Shown here one piece after another: positions 17,610-26,008 of a stretch of DNA of 64,000 bases (position 1 is the first letter of the stretch; the number at the start of each line of letters is the position of its first letter). A program made the position numbers and the translations under genes. This DNA is from Microbacterium sp. H83 (GTDB taxonomy: Bacteria; Actinomycetota; Actinomycetes; Actinomycetales; Microbacteriaceae), in assembly GCF_001650405.1 (NCBI RefSeq), contig NZ_LWCU01000034.1, forward strand, positions 62,001 through 126,000. Reading direction: 5' to 3'. The notes beneath the pieces were generated by a model, which saw only the letters and a list, made by a program, of their open reading frames with translations, was not told the origin of the DNA and did no database searches.

Positions 17610-18482
17610 GTGAAGATCGATCCGGAACTCGCCGCCACCATCGCCGCCGTCGCCGATGAGGGGACGCTCGACGCCGCCTCGCGGGTGCTGCGGATCACCC
17701 CCTCCGCCGTCAGTCAGAGAGTGAAGACCCTGGAGCAGCAGCTCGGGCGCGTGCTCGTCGTGCGCACGAAGCCGGTGCGGCTCACGGAAGCGGGGGAGGC
17801 GGTGGTGCGCCTCGGCCGGCAGATCGCCCTGCTCGAGCACGACGCGCTCGGCGGGCTGGGCCTCGAGGGCGGCGCTCCCCGCGTCCGCATCCCGCTCGCC
17901 GTCAACGCCGACTCGATGGCGACGTGGTTCCTTCCGCCGCTCGCCCGCCTGTCGGCCGACCGCGACATCGACTTCGACCTGCACCGCGACGACCAGAACT
18001 ACACGGCGCGACTGCTGGAGTCCGGCACGGTGATGGCCGCCGTCACCAGCGAGGAGCAGCCGGTGGCAGGATGCTCGGTCTCGCCGCTGGGCGTGCTCGA
18101 ATACCGCGCGATGGCGGAACGCGGTTTCGCCGAGCGGTGGTTCGCCGAGGGTCCCACGCGCGAGGCTCTGGGCGCCGCACCGTTCGTCGACTTCGACCGC
18201 CGGGACACGCTGCAGCACGAATGGCTGGCGGCGATGGGCGTCGCCCACCAGGCCGTGCCGCGACACTACGTGCCGGCATCCCACGACTATGCGCTCGCCG
18301 TCCGCCTGGGGCTCGGGTGGGGGATGGTGCCGCTGCAGCAGAACGAGGACGACCTGGTGCCCCTCGGCGGCCCCGCGCTGCGGGTGCGCCTGTTCTGGCA
18401 GCAGTGGAACCTCCGCTCCGAGGTGCTCGACGCGGTCGCGGCCGCTGTGGCCGCGGAGGCGGCGGACGTGCTCGCGCGGTGA
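17610..18482 (+). CDS. lysG: LysR-family regulator of the lysine/arginine exporter (LysG/ArgP)
   Basis: 290 residues from the GTG at 17610. The winged HTH reads GTLDAASRVLRITPSAVSQRVKTLEQQLGRVLVVR, and a substrate-binding domain follows. LysG/ArgP proteins activate lysE in the presence of Lys or Arg. Start choice: the GTG gives the family N-terminus (KIDPELAATIAAV) and sits seven bases after a -10-like TAGCAT, consistent with leaderless transcription. An ATG at 17565 with AGGAG upstream would add 15 residues and leave only 25 bp to the lysE start. Confidence 0.88.
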   Translation: MKIDPELAATIAAVADEGTLDAASRVLRITPSAVSQRVKTLEQQLGRVLVVRTKPVRLTEAGEAVVRLGRQIALLEHDALGGLGLEGGAPRVRIPLAVNADSMATWFLPPLARLSADRDIDFDLHRDDQNYTARLLESGTVMAAVTSEEQPVAGCSVSPLGVLEYRAMAERGFAERWFAEGPTREALGAAPFVDFDRRDTLQHEWLAAMGVAHQAVPRHYVPASHDYALAVRLGLGWGMVPLQQNEDDLVPLGGPALRVRLFWQQWNLRSEVLDAVAAAVAAEAADVLAR

Positions 18483-18738
18483 GCGGCGGCACGTTCGCGA
18501 CAGGGCGAGTCCGGCATCCTGTCGAGCGGTGATATGTTCGCACACGATTTCGTCCATGCAAGTCCAGCGATGCCGGTGACACTCTGGACGGAATGTTCGC
18601 GTTAACCGTCAGATGGCCTTGTGGAGTCCAGAAGGGTGAGCGAGGATTGCGGGCAACCACTGACCGCGCGGAGGCAGGTCACTGAGGGGCGACCTATCCC
18701 CGCTTCCGCGCGTCTCGATCCCTGAGGGGGGAATGATC
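18483..18738 (+). promoter_or_regulatory. structured 5' leader of the SipW-type operon
   Basis: This 256-bp gene-free stretch holds a nested inverted repeat: CGCGCGGA (18665-18672) with TCCGCGCG (18705-18712), and inside it AGGTC (18676-18680) with GACCT (18691-18695). GGGG (18686-18689) could instead pair with CCCC at about 18698-18701. It ends 26 bp before the first start codon and its SD (agggggga). It could be a cis-regulatory RNA, but I could not assign a known riboswitch class. Confidence 0.4.
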
Positions 18739-19362
18739 ATGGCCACGAAGGACACTCGACGCAAGGTTCTCGCCGTTCTCGCAGGAGGGCTCGTGCTCGG
18801 CGTCGGAATCGGGGTGACCCTGGCGGCGTGGAACGACTCGGAGTCCGCGACAGGGACGTTCACCGCCGGCGCGTTCAACCTCGAGGGGTCGACGACGAGC
18901 GCCACCGCCGGATACGCGAGCCACAACGTCGATGCCGGTGACGCGGCGGCGACTCTCGCGTTCACGCTCCCCGCCGTCGCCTCGTCGATGTCGCCCGGCG
19001 ACGTCGTCTACGCGCCGTTCTGGGTGCGGCTGGACAGCACCACGACGAACAGCGCCACGCTGCTGCCGACCGGCGTCACCGCGGGCACCGGCGGCAATGA
19101 GGCGAACCTCTCGTACTCGGTCACCGCGATCGCTCCCGCGGCGACGTGCGGCGCCGGCGCGACGGGCACGGTCGTCGCGAGCGGAGCGACACTCGCCGCG
19201 CAGACCGGAGCGACGTCGGTCGCGCTCGCCGAGGGAACGCCCGCCGGGACCGCGGGGGTGCCGGTGCAGCTGTGCTTCGCCGTCACCGCCGGTGCAGGGC
19301 TCGTCCAGGCCACGGCGGCGACCGCGACCTGGGAGTTCACGGCGACCTCGACCGCCGACTGA
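18739..19362 (+). CDS. SipW-dependent (camelysin/TasA-like) exported protein
   Basis: 207 residues. The N-terminus carries the alternate signal seen on SipW clients: basic KDTRRK, a hydrophobic stretch ending GVGIGVTLAAWNDSESATGTFTAG, then an all-beta, Thr/Ala-rich domain with two Cys (CGAGATG and QLCFAV). TasA and camelysin relatives are secreted beta-sandwich proteins, some forming surface fibres. The second of two adjacent ATGs is chosen because AGGGGGGA ends six bases before it. It is the first gene of an operon with a dedicated signal peptidase. Its real function is unknown. Confidence 0.8.
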   Translation: MATKDTRRKVLAVLAGGLVLGVGIGVTLAAWNDSESATGTFTAGAFNLEGSTTSATAGYASHNVDAGDAAATLAFTLPAVASSMSPGDVVYAPFWVRLDSTTTNSATLLPTGVTAGTGGNEANLSYSVTAIAPAATCGAGATGTVVASGATLAAQTGATSVALAEGTPAGTAGVPVQLCFAVTAGAGLVQATAATATWEFTATSTAD

Positions 19363-19364
19363 TC

Positions 19365-19982
19365 ATGCCCGGCACCCGCAGATCCATGCGGGAGGGGAAG
19401 CGCCTGCGCTCCCGCCGGATACGGGCCGTCCTCGCGGGTGGTCTCGTGTTCGGCGTCGGCGCGACGATGACCCTGGCGGCATGGAACGACTCCGAGAACG
19501 GGAGCGCCACGTTCACGGCCGGACGATTCGACATCGTCGGTGCGGTGGACGGTGCGACGTTCTCGAGCCACCCGGTCGGCACTCCGGCGGCGCTCTCCTT
19601 CAGCGCCCCGTTCGGCGCGATGGTGCCCGGCAGCACGGTGTACGCGCTCTTCAGCGTGAAGACCGCGAATCCGTCCGTCGCCGGATCCCTGCAGCTCAGC
19701 ACCGCCTCGACAGCGGGGACGGGGCTGGGCACCTACCTGCGGTTCGGGGTGCGGACGATCGCGGGCACGGCCTGCAACGCGACCACCTACCCGGCGGGCG
19801 TCTCCGTCGTGCCGGACAACTCGACCTTGGCGACGGCCGGCACGACGTCGCAGGCGGTGGCCGCCAACGGCGGCTCGACCGTGAACTACTGCTTCGCCGT
19901 GAGTCTTCCCGCGGCCACGGACAACACGGCTCAGGGGCTCACCGCCATCCAGACGTGGCAGATCCTCGGGACGGCCTCCTGA
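19365..19982 (+). CDS. SipW-dependent exported protein, paralogue of the preceding gene
   Basis: 205 residues. After a basic N-terminus it repeats the alternate signal pattern (RAVLAGGLVFGVGATMTLAAWNDSENGSATFTAG), clearly related to the upstream protein, then a beta-rich domain with conserved Cys in GTACNATTY and NYCFAV. It is separated from the previous stop by 2 bp, so translation is probably coupled. The ATG at 19365 lacks a good SD; an in-frame ATG at 19386 is the alternative. The pair looks like a duplicated major/minor subunit set, which is an inference. Confidence 0.78.
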   Translation: MPGTRRSMREGKRLRSRRIRAVLAGGLVFGVGATMTLAAWNDSENGSATFTAGRFDIVGAVDGATFSSHPVGTPAALSFSAPFGAMVPGSTVYALFSVKTANPSVAGSLQLSTASTAGTGLGTYLRFGVRTIAGTACNATTYPAGVSVVPDNSTLATAGTTSQAVAANGGSTVNYCFAVSLPAATDNTAQGLTAIQTWQILGTAS

Positions 19983-19993
19983 GAGGGGGAGTG

Positions 19994-20602
19994 ATGGACG
20001 CACCGACGACGCGCCGCGCCCTGCGGGAGCAGGAGGTCGGCCGCGCCCTCGACGGCGGCCGCGACACCGCGCCGCACCGGCGCGGGGGAGTCGGTCGCGC
20101 TCTCGGCGACGTCGTGCTCTGGATCGCCGCGGCCGCCGGCGTCGTCTGCATGGTGCTCGTCGTGCTCGCCCTGACCGCGAACATCACCCTCATCATGTTC
20201 CGCACAGGGTCGATGTCGCCGACGATCCCGGCCGGCTCTGTCGCGGTCGTGCAGCAGATCCCCGCATCCGCCGTCGAGGTCGGAGACGTCGTCACGGTCG
20301 ACCGCGTGGACGACCTGCCCGTCACGCACCGGGTCACCTCCGTGTCCGCGGGGGCGACGGCAGCCGAGCGCGTGCTCACCATGCGGGGCGACGCGAACAG
20401 CGCGGACGACCCCTACCCGTACCCGGTGCGGACGGTCCGCACCGTGCTGTTCTCCGTGCCGGGGATCGCGTCGGTGATCGTCGCCCTGGGCGACCCCGTC
20501 GTGCTCGGCACGCTCACGGTCGCCGCGACCGCGCTCGTCGTGTGGGCGTTCTGGCCCCGCCGGGTCCGCGACGGACGGCGCACGTCGGGAGCGGAGCCGT
20601 GA
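19994..20602 (+). CDS. sipW: signal peptidase I, SipW (ER) type
   Basis: 202 residues with one N-terminal membrane helix (about residues 38-62), the catalytic Ser73 in FRTGSMSPTIPAGSVAV, and His112 in PVTHRVTSV in place of the usual bacterial Lys. Ser-His pairs mark the ER/SipW type. The box MRGDANSADDPYPY follows, then a C-terminal membrane helix. It probably cleaves the two exported proteins upstream. A SD-like gagagggggag precedes the ATG. The stop overlaps the next GTG (GTGA). Confidence 0.9.
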   Translation: MDAPTTRRALREQEVGRALDGGRDTAPHRRGGVGRALGDVVLWIAAAAGVVCMVLVVLALTANITLIMFRTGSMSPTIPAGSVAVVQQIPASAVEVGDVVTVDRVDDLPVTHRVTSVSAGATAAERVLTMRGDANSADDPYPYPVRTVRTVLFSVPGIASVIVALGDPVVLGTLTVAATALVVWAFWPRRVRDGRRTSGAEP

Positions 20603-21255
20603 CCGCAGGGCGGGGCGGAGCCCTGGCGCGCGCCGGTGCGACCGGCATCCTCGCGGCCGGGATGCTGGTGGCCGCCGCTCCTGTCGCTCCCGCTGCGGCG
20701 GCGCCCAGAACCGACGTCGTGCAGGGCGAGGTGCTGCGTCTCGTCTCGGTCGCCGACTGGGCGGCCGCGTCGAGCCTGCTGCCCGGACAGCCGATCCGCT
20801 GGGATGTGACCGTCAGCGCGGACGCGCCGGACCCCGGCACCGTGCGCGTCGGGATCAGCGCGACCGGCGACGCGGACCTCGTGGTCGACGCCGCCCTGTG
20901 CACGCGGCCGTGGACGGAGGCGGGATGCCCGGCGGAGGCGTCCGTGCTGAAGGACGGATGGGACCTCCCGCGTGACGGTTCCGAAGTCCCTCTCGTCGAG
21001 ATGGCCGACACGGACGTGGCGCACCTCAGATTGACCATCGCCCTGGACGGCGCCGATCTCGGCAGCACCGATGTCCGGATCCACGCGCAGGGGGCGGGGG
21101 AGTCGGCTGCGGTCGGCCCTGATGGGGGCCTCGCCACGACGGGACTCCCGCCCTCCGTGCCGTGGGCCGCCGGCGGGGCGATGGCCCTGCTCGCGGCGGG
21201 CGGGGCGCTCGCCGCGACCCGACGCCGACGCTCGGTCGTCGAGGACGAGCCGTGA
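20599..21255 (+). CDS. exported cell-wall protein with LAXTG sorting signal
   Basis: 218 residues. A Sec-type signal peptide (hydrophobic GATGILAAGMLVAAAPVAPAAAA) is followed by a beta-rich domain and a C-terminal sorting signal: LATTG (residues 178-182), a hydrophobic stretch (VPWAAGGAMALLAAGGALAA) and RRRR. LAXTG is the motif recognised by class E sortases, so the mature protein is probably linked to peptidoglycan. No sortase gene lies in the window. The GTG at 20599 overlaps the signal peptidase stop. It may anchor or cap the structure made by the SipW clients, which is an inference from gene order. Confidence 0.75.
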   Translation: MTAGRGGALARAGATGILAAGMLVAAAPVAPAAAAPRTDVVQGEVLRLVSVADWAAASSLLPGQPIRWDVTVSADAPDPGTVRVGISATGDADLVVDAALCTRPWTEAGCPAEASVLKDGWDLPRDGSEVPLVEMADTDVAHLRLTIALDGADLGSTDVRIHAQGAGESAAVGPDGGLATTGLPPSVPWAAGGAMALLAAGGALAATRRRRSVVEDEP

Positions 21256-21752
21256 GCGCGCGACGGTTGCTCGCGGGTGTGGCGGGCGCGGCGCTGCTGA
21301 TCGGCATCGGCATCGCACCGGTGCCGGAGGCGACGGACGCGACGTTCACGGACCGCGAGTACGGGCGCGCGACGTTCAGCGCGTTCACCGTCCCCGTCCC
21401 GACCATCACCTCGTGCACCGCCGTGAACAACGCCCTCGGCATCTTCGACAGGGTGACCCTCGTGTGGACGTCGGCGTACCCCGCGACGGGCGTTCGCCTC
21501 ACTCTCACGCAGGGCACGAACACAGCGGTCGTCCCCGCCGCCAGCATCACGACCACGGGACCCGTCGCGGGTGTCTACACCCACACGGCGGTGCTCTCTC
21601 AGGGGCTGCTCGTCAGCCTGCTCGCCAACCTGCTGGGGAGCACCACGACACTGACGGTGAACAATCTCCTCGCCGGCACGTCTTGGGTGTCCGTGGGCGC
21701 CACCCGCCTGCTGACGGTGGGAGCACTGGGGATCGGGTCGAGCTGCACCTGA
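21252..21752 (+). CDS. exported hypothetical protein of the SipW operon
   Basis: 166 residues starting at a GTG that overlaps the previous stop. It has an N-terminal signal (RRLLAGVAGAALLIGIGIAP) followed by EATDATFTDREYGRATFSAFTV, which repeats the 'A-F-T/W-x-D-x-E' feature of SipW clients in a shorter form, then a Thr/Val-rich beta domain with Cys near both ends (SCTAVNN and GSSCT). No known domain is recognised. It is probably another secreted component of the same surface structure. Confidence 0.7.
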   Translation: MSARRLLAGVAGAALLIGIGIAPVPEATDATFTDREYGRATFSAFTVPVPTITSCTAVNNALGIFDRVTLVWTSAYPATGVRLTLTQGTNTAVVPAASITTTGPVAGVYTHTAVLSQGLLVSLLANLLGSTTTLTVNNLLAGTSWVSVGATRLLTVGALGIGSSCT

Positions 21753-21777
21753 GGGCGCTCGGATCCGCGGTCGGCCC

Positions 21778-22470
21778 TCAGTCGGCGAGGGCCAGCGCGC
21801 GGAAGGCGTCGCGTTCGCGAAGGTGCTCCCGGCGGCTGGCCGCGGCGGCCGCCGTCGCCGCCGCGATGCGGGCGGGCACCTGCTGCCCGGTGGTGCGGCG
21901 GTACAGCTCGTCGATCAGCTCGGTGGCGAGACCGACGAGCTTGGCGATCTCGCGATCGTCCCGATCGATCCACACGCAGCGCGGTTCGTCGTGGACGGGC
22001 GCGAAGTCGACGTGCTCCTCCCACACGAACAGCGTGCGCTCGGCGCCGAGCACGTGCTGCTGCCACCACACCTGACGGAGGTACGTGCGCGGGATGCCGC
22101 GGAAGGCCTTGTTCGTCGTCTTGATCTCGGCGAGCTCGACCCGGCCCTGCGCGTCGACGGCGATGCCGTCGGGGGTCGCGAGGTGACGGTGCTCGACCTC
22201 GGCGCGGAACAGCGCGGAGGACGGGAGGATGCCGTGGGTGGCCGCGACCCAGGCGGCGATCTCGGGCTCGCGGCGGCGTCCGTGATCGGTGTAGGCGTTG
22301 CCCCCGAAGCGGGGTCCGCCTCCGAGCTTCGAGTCCGCGGCGCGCGCGATCGATCTCTCGCTGGTGAGGCCGGCGACATCGGTGGCCGTGATCCCGCGGG
22401 AGCGGGCCCGCATCCAGGCCACGCGGTCGCGGGAGTCCGCGACGATGCGAGCGTGGAGTTCCGGGGTCAC
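21778..22470 (-). CDS. YqaJ-type (lambda exonuclease-like) nuclease domain protein
   Basis: 230 residues from a GTG at 22470. The N-terminal SRGITATDVAGL and the E-x-K core in VELAEIKTTNKAFRGIP, followed by YLRQVWWQQHVLGAERTLFVWE, match the YqaJ/lambda-exonuclease family, in which Asp/Glu and Lys bind the catalytic metal. These nucleases usually sit in phage recombination modules next to a RecT-like annealing protein; none is present here. It is a solitary chromosomal gene between unrelated neighbours, so its substrate is unknown. A longer frame reaches 23802 only by running through zwf. Confidence 0.72.
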   Translation of the reverse strand: MTPELHARIVADSRDRVAWMRARSRGITATDVAGLTSERSIARAADSKLGGGPRFGGNAYTDHGRRREPEIAAWVAATHGILPSSALFRAEVEHRHLATPDGIAVDAQGRVELAEIKTTNKAFRGIPRTYLRQVWWQQHVLGAERTLFVWEEHVDFAPVHDEPRCVWIDRDDREIAKLVGLATELIDELYRRTTGQQVPARIAAATAAAAASRREHLRERDAFRALALAD

Positions 22471-22574
22471 GCATCGAGCGTAACCCGGGCCGCAGACCCC
22501 GGCGTCCGCACACGCCGCCCTGCGGCATCCGTCCGTCCGGCGCCGCCTCTCCGACGTCGGATCCGCGCAAGCGC

Positions 22575-23939
22575 TCAGTCGTTCGCCGGCCACCCCTCGG
22601 GTCCGGAGGATCCGGCGACGTAGTCGTCGAGGGGCACATCGCCCCGTCGCCAGGCCTCGAGGATCGGGGCGACGATGCGCCAGGACTCCTCGGCGGCGTC
22701 TCCGCGCACGGACAGCATCGGGTCGCCGTCCAGCACCCCGGACAGGACCTCGGCGTACGCCTTGAGGGCGCCCTCGCCCAGCTCGGCGGACAGCGTGGCG
22801 CGCTCCAGCTCGAAGGGGTCCTCCGAGGCGTTGAGGTTGAGCTCGAGGGACATCCGATCCGGACCCAGCGAGAAGCGCAGGACCGCCCCGTCGGACGTGC
22901 CTGTGAGGCCGTGGGGCAGGTGACGGACCGGGCGGAAGCGCACGACGATCTCCCGGGCGGGCGTGCCGAGGGCCTTGCCGGACCGGAGCCGGAAAGGGAT
23001 CCCCGCCCAGCGCGCGTTGCGCACCTCGAACGTCGCCTCCGCCAGCGTCTCGGTCCGGTTTCCCGGGTCGACTCCCGGTTCGTCGACGTACGAGGGCTTC
23101 GCATCGCCGTCGATCTCGCCCGCGGTGTACCGCGCTCGCCGCGACGATGCCGCGGGGTCGTCGCCCCACACCGAGGTCGCGCGCAGCACCGCGCCGGTCG
23201 CCGCACGGAAGTCGATCTCGTCGAGGGCGGCGGGCTCCTCCATCGCCAGGACGGCGAGCACTTGGAGGAGGTGGCTCTGGATCATGTCGACCAGTGCGCC
23301 GGCGTGGTCGTAGTAGCCGGCGCGTCCCTCCAGAGCCAGCGATTCGTCGTAGACGATGTCCACGGACGCGATGCTCTCGGCGGACCAGAGCGGTTCGAGG
23401 ATGCGGTTGGCGAACCGAGCGCCGAGCAGATTCAGCGTCGTCGAACGCCCCAGGAAGTGATCGACGCGGAACACCTGGCTCTCGGGGACGAGCGCGGTGA
23501 GCACGCGGTTCAGTTCCCTGGCGCTCTCCTCGTCCGTGCCGAAGGGCTTCTCCATCACGAGCATCGCGCCCGCGGGCAGCATGTCGGGGGTGAGCGTCGC
23601 GATGCTCGCGGTGGCGACGGACGGGGGAACCGCGAAGTAGAGAGCGACCCGGCCGGCGAGTCCGCTCAACAGGGAACGCAGGTCCTCGTCCCGCGTGATG
23701 TCGGTGCGCGCGTACCTCGCCTCCACGCGAGAGGCGGCATCCTCCGCGCCCATCGAGGCGAAGGCCGTGCGGACGACGGCCTGCAGCTCGGCATCCGTCC
23801 ATTCCTCGCGGTCCGCGCCGATGATCCGCACCGAGCGCGCGGGCTCCCGGGTCAGCAGCTGACCCAGTGCGGGCAGCAGCAGCCGGGAGGTCAGGTCGCC
23901 GGAGGCGCCGAGGATCACGAGCGTCGTCGCATCAGTCAT
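22575..23939 (-). CDS. zwf: glucose-6-phosphate dehydrogenase
   Basis: 454 residues. The N-terminal Rossmann fold begins LVILGASGDLTSRLLLPAL (GASGDLT is the G6PDH fingerprint), EKPFG follows, and the substrate-binding peptide is RVDHFLGR, where most family members have RIDHYLGK. The enzyme makes 6-phosphogluconolactone and NADPH at the entry of the pentose phosphate pathway. It is not in the usual tal-zwf-opcA-pgl order, so it may be an additional copy. The gene diverges from the GH15 gene. Confidence 0.85.
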   Translation of the reverse strand: MTDATTLVILGASGDLTSRLLLPALGQLLTREPARSVRIIGADREEWTDAELQAVVRTAFASMGAEDAASRVEARYARTDITRDEDLRSLLSGLAGRVALYFAVPPSVATASIATLTPDMLPAGAMLVMEKPFGTDEESARELNRVLTALVPESQVFRVDHFLGRSTTLNLLGARFANRILEPLWSAESIASVDIVYDESLALEGRAGYYDHAGALVDMIQSHLLQVLAVLAMEEPAALDEIDFRAATGAVLRATSVWGDDPAASSRRARYTAGEIDGDAKPSYVDEPGVDPGNRTETLAEATFEVRNARWAGIPFRLRSGKALGTPAREIVVRFRPVRHLPHGLTGTSDGAVLRFSLGPDRMSLELNLNASEDPFELERATLSAELGEGALKAYAEVLSGVLDGDPMLSVRGDAAEESWRIVAPILEAWRRGDVPLDDYVAGSSGPEGWPAND

Positions 23940-23974
23940 GTCCTCACGCTAGCCCTCGCCGACGCGGGCCGTGC

Positions 23975-23980
23975 GAGAAT
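23975..23980 (+). promoter_or_regulatory. -10-like hexamer GAGAAT, leaderless start
   Basis: The hexamer ends six bases before the ATG at 23987 and no SD is visible. Confidence 0.4.
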
Positions 23981-23986
23981 CGGGCG

Positions 23987-25780
23987 ATGCCGGCTCACAT
24001 CGAGGACTACGCGCTGCTCGGCGACTGTCGCACCGCGGCGCTGGTCTCCCGGGAGGGGAGCATCGACTGGCTGTGCATGCCGAGGTTCGACTCGCCGTCG
24101 ATGTTCGGCGCCCTCCTCGGCGACGAGAGCAGCGGGCACTGGAGTCTACGACCGGTCGACGCCGCGACCCACTCGGAGCGGAGCTACGTCTCCGACACGT
24201 TCATCCTCGTGACCCGCTGGGAGACCGCGGGCGGGGTGGCGGAGGTGCACGACTTCCTGCCGATGCGTCACCATCGGGCCGACGTCGTCCGTCGGATCGT
24301 CGGGATCTCCGGCGCGGTCGAGTTCACGACAGAGCTGCGGCTGCACTTCGACTACGCGCGGTCGCTGCCGTGGGTGCGTCAGGTCGGCACGCCCGACGAG
24401 CCGGCGCTGCACGCCACGGCCGGGCCGGAGGCGGTGATCGTTCGCGGTGCGGCGCTGGTGGCGAGCGACCACGCGCACACGGCGACGATCCGGGTGTCCG
24501 GCGGCGAGGTGCGGGATCTCACGATGGGGTGGTTCCGCTCGCACGAGCAGACGCCCCCTGCGCTCGACGTCGACACCGCGCTCGCCGAGACCCGCGACTG
24601 GTGGCAGGGCTGGGCGGCGGGCATCGAGCACGACGGACCTCACCGCGACGAGGTCGTGCGGTCGCTGCTCGTGCTCCGCGCGCTCACCCACCGGGACACC
24701 GGAGGCGTTGTCGCGGCGGCCACGACCTCGCTTCCGGAGCAGTTCGGCGGGTCGCGCAACTGGGACTACCGGTTCGTCTGGCTCCGCGACGCCTCGCTCA
24801 CGCTCGAGGTGCTCATCGAGCACGGCTTCCTGAAGGAGGCCCACCACTGGCGGCACTGGCTCCTGCGGGCCATCGCCGGGGAGCCGGCCGAGGTGCAGAT
24901 CATGTACGGCATCGCGGGAGAGCGCGACCTCCCCGAGCGGGAGATCCCGAGCCTTCCCGGGTACGAGGGCGCCGCACCGGTGCGGATCGGCAACGGCGCC
25001 GTCCATCAGTACCAGGGCGACGTGGTCGGCGAGGTGCTCGTCGCCCTCGAGGCCGCGCGCATCGCCGGCCTCGAGGAGGGCGACTACTCCTGGCCCCTGC
25101 AGCGCGCGCTCATCGAGAACGTGATCGCCGGCATCGACCGTCCCGACAACGGCATCTGGGAGATCCGGGGCGAGCCGCAGCGCTTCACGCACTCGCGCGT
25201 CATGATGTGGGCGGCTCTCGATCGGGGCGTGCGCGCGGTGCGCGAGCACGGACTCGCGGGCGATGCCGACCGCTGGGCGGCGGCGCGCGACGCCCTGCGC
25301 GCCGAGATCGAGCGCTGCGGCGTCGACCCCGATCTCGGCTGCTTCGTGCAGCACTACGGATCGACCGAGGTCGACGCGTCGCTGCTCGTCCTGCCGCAGG
25401 TCGGGTTCTGCGCGGCCGACGACCCGAGGATGCTGCGCACCGTCGCTCGGATGGAGGCCACCCTGCTGCGCGACGGGCTGCTGCTGCGCTACCGCACCGA
25501 GACGGGGGTCGACGGGCTGCCCGGCGACGAGCATCCGTTCCTCGCGTGCAGCTTCTGGCTCGTCGAGCAGTACGCCGCCAGCGGGCGGAGGGCCGATGCC
25601 GAGGAGCTCATGCGTCGTCTCGTCGGGCTGGTCAACGACGTCGGCCTGCTGTCCGAGGAGTACGACGTCCCGTCGGGGCGCCAGGCGGGCAACACCCCGC
25701 AGGCGCTGTCGCATCTGTCGCTGATCAGGGCGGCGGACTCGCTCGGCGGTCACGCGGGCCGCGCCGCCCACCGCGGCTGA
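23987..25780 (+). CDS. glycoside hydrolase family 15 protein (glucoamylase/trehalase type)
   Basis: 597 residues. The N-terminal domain starts IEDYALLGDCRTAALVSREG with SIDWLCMPRFDSPSMFGALL, the usual opening of bacterial GH15 proteins. The (alpha/alpha)6 catalytic domain shows NWDYRFVWLRDASLTLEVL, then GERDLPEREIPSLPGYEGA around the general acid, and the base region LSEEYDVPSGRQAGNTPQ with ALSHLSLI. No signal peptide, so it is cytoplasmic. Family members release glucose from alpha-glucans or trehalose; actinobacterial homologues include trehalases, but the substrate cannot be decided here. Confidence 0.88.
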   Translation: MPAHIEDYALLGDCRTAALVSREGSIDWLCMPRFDSPSMFGALLGDESSGHWSLRPVDAATHSERSYVSDTFILVTRWETAGGVAEVHDFLPMRHHRADVVRRIVGISGAVEFTTELRLHFDYARSLPWVRQVGTPDEPALHATAGPEAVIVRGAALVASDHAHTATIRVSGGEVRDLTMGWFRSHEQTPPALDVDTALAETRDWWQGWAAGIEHDGPHRDEVVRSLLVLRALTHRDTGGVVAAATTSLPEQFGGSRNWDYRFVWLRDASLTLEVLIEHGFLKEAHHWRHWLLRAIAGEPAEVQIMYGIAGERDLPEREIPSLPGYEGAAPVRIGNGAVHQYQGDVVGEVLVALEAARIAGLEEGDYSWPLQRALIENVIAGIDRPDNGIWEIRGEPQRFTHSRVMMWAALDRGVRAVREHGLAGDADRWAAARDALRAEIERCGVDPDLGCFVQHYGSTEVDASLLVLPQVGFCAADDPRMLRTVARMEATLLRDGLLLRYRTETGVDGLPGDEHPFLACSFWLVEQYAASGRRADAEELMRRLVGLVNDVGLLSEEYDVPSGRQAGNTPQALSHLSLIRAADSLGGHAGRAAHRG

Positions 25781-25786
25781 GCCGAT

Positions 25787-25815
25787 TTGGGGCTCCGTGC
25801 TCCGTCGGGTAGAGT
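25787..25815 (+). promoter_or_regulatory. promoter of rplJL (TTGGGG-17-TAGAGT)
   Basis: A -35 TTGGGG (25787-25792) and a -10 TAGAGT (25810-25815) with ideal 17-bp spacing, starting seven bases after the GH15 stop codon. The predicted transcript starts near 25822 and has a leader of about 187 nt before rplJ. Confidence 0.72.
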
Positions 25816-25821
25816 GGGGGC

Positions 25822-26008
25822 AACCGAAGACCGCTGGTCATCGTCGTGCGTGTGAACGCGAGGCGATCGAAGCTCTGCTCAGCAGGGGCCCGCGCAGGAC
25901 ACGAACTTCTCAGAGCTCCGTGCGCTTGCGCCGGAGCTTTTCTGTTGCGTGCGGTCCAGGTCGGCGCCTCACCGCCGTGAGGCGCCTCGTACACACCAAG
26001 GAGTGACC
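25822..26008 (+). promoter_or_regulatory. L10 leader: structured, attenuator-bearing 5' UTR of rplJL
   Basis: The leader contains a terminator-like hairpin, agctccg (25914-25920) with cggagct (25932-25938) followed by tttt, and a second perfect 10-bp stem, ggcgcctcac (25963-25972) with gtgaggcgcc (25977-25986), just before the SD aaggag. In many bacteria L10(L12)4 binds such a leader to repress its own synthesis, and an L10 leader family is known. The match to that family is inferred from position and structure. Confidence 0.65.

Noticed and set aside
18483..18738. Known c-di-GMP (GEMM) or c-di-AMP riboswitch
   Set aside because: The conserved core sequences of these classes are not visible; only generic stems are seen.
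21778..23802. One large protein covering the nuclease and G6PDH regions on the minus strand
   Set aside because: The 674-codon frame has the nuclease only at its end; its first 440 residues are a shadow of zwf, which is in another frame with full G6PDH motifs.
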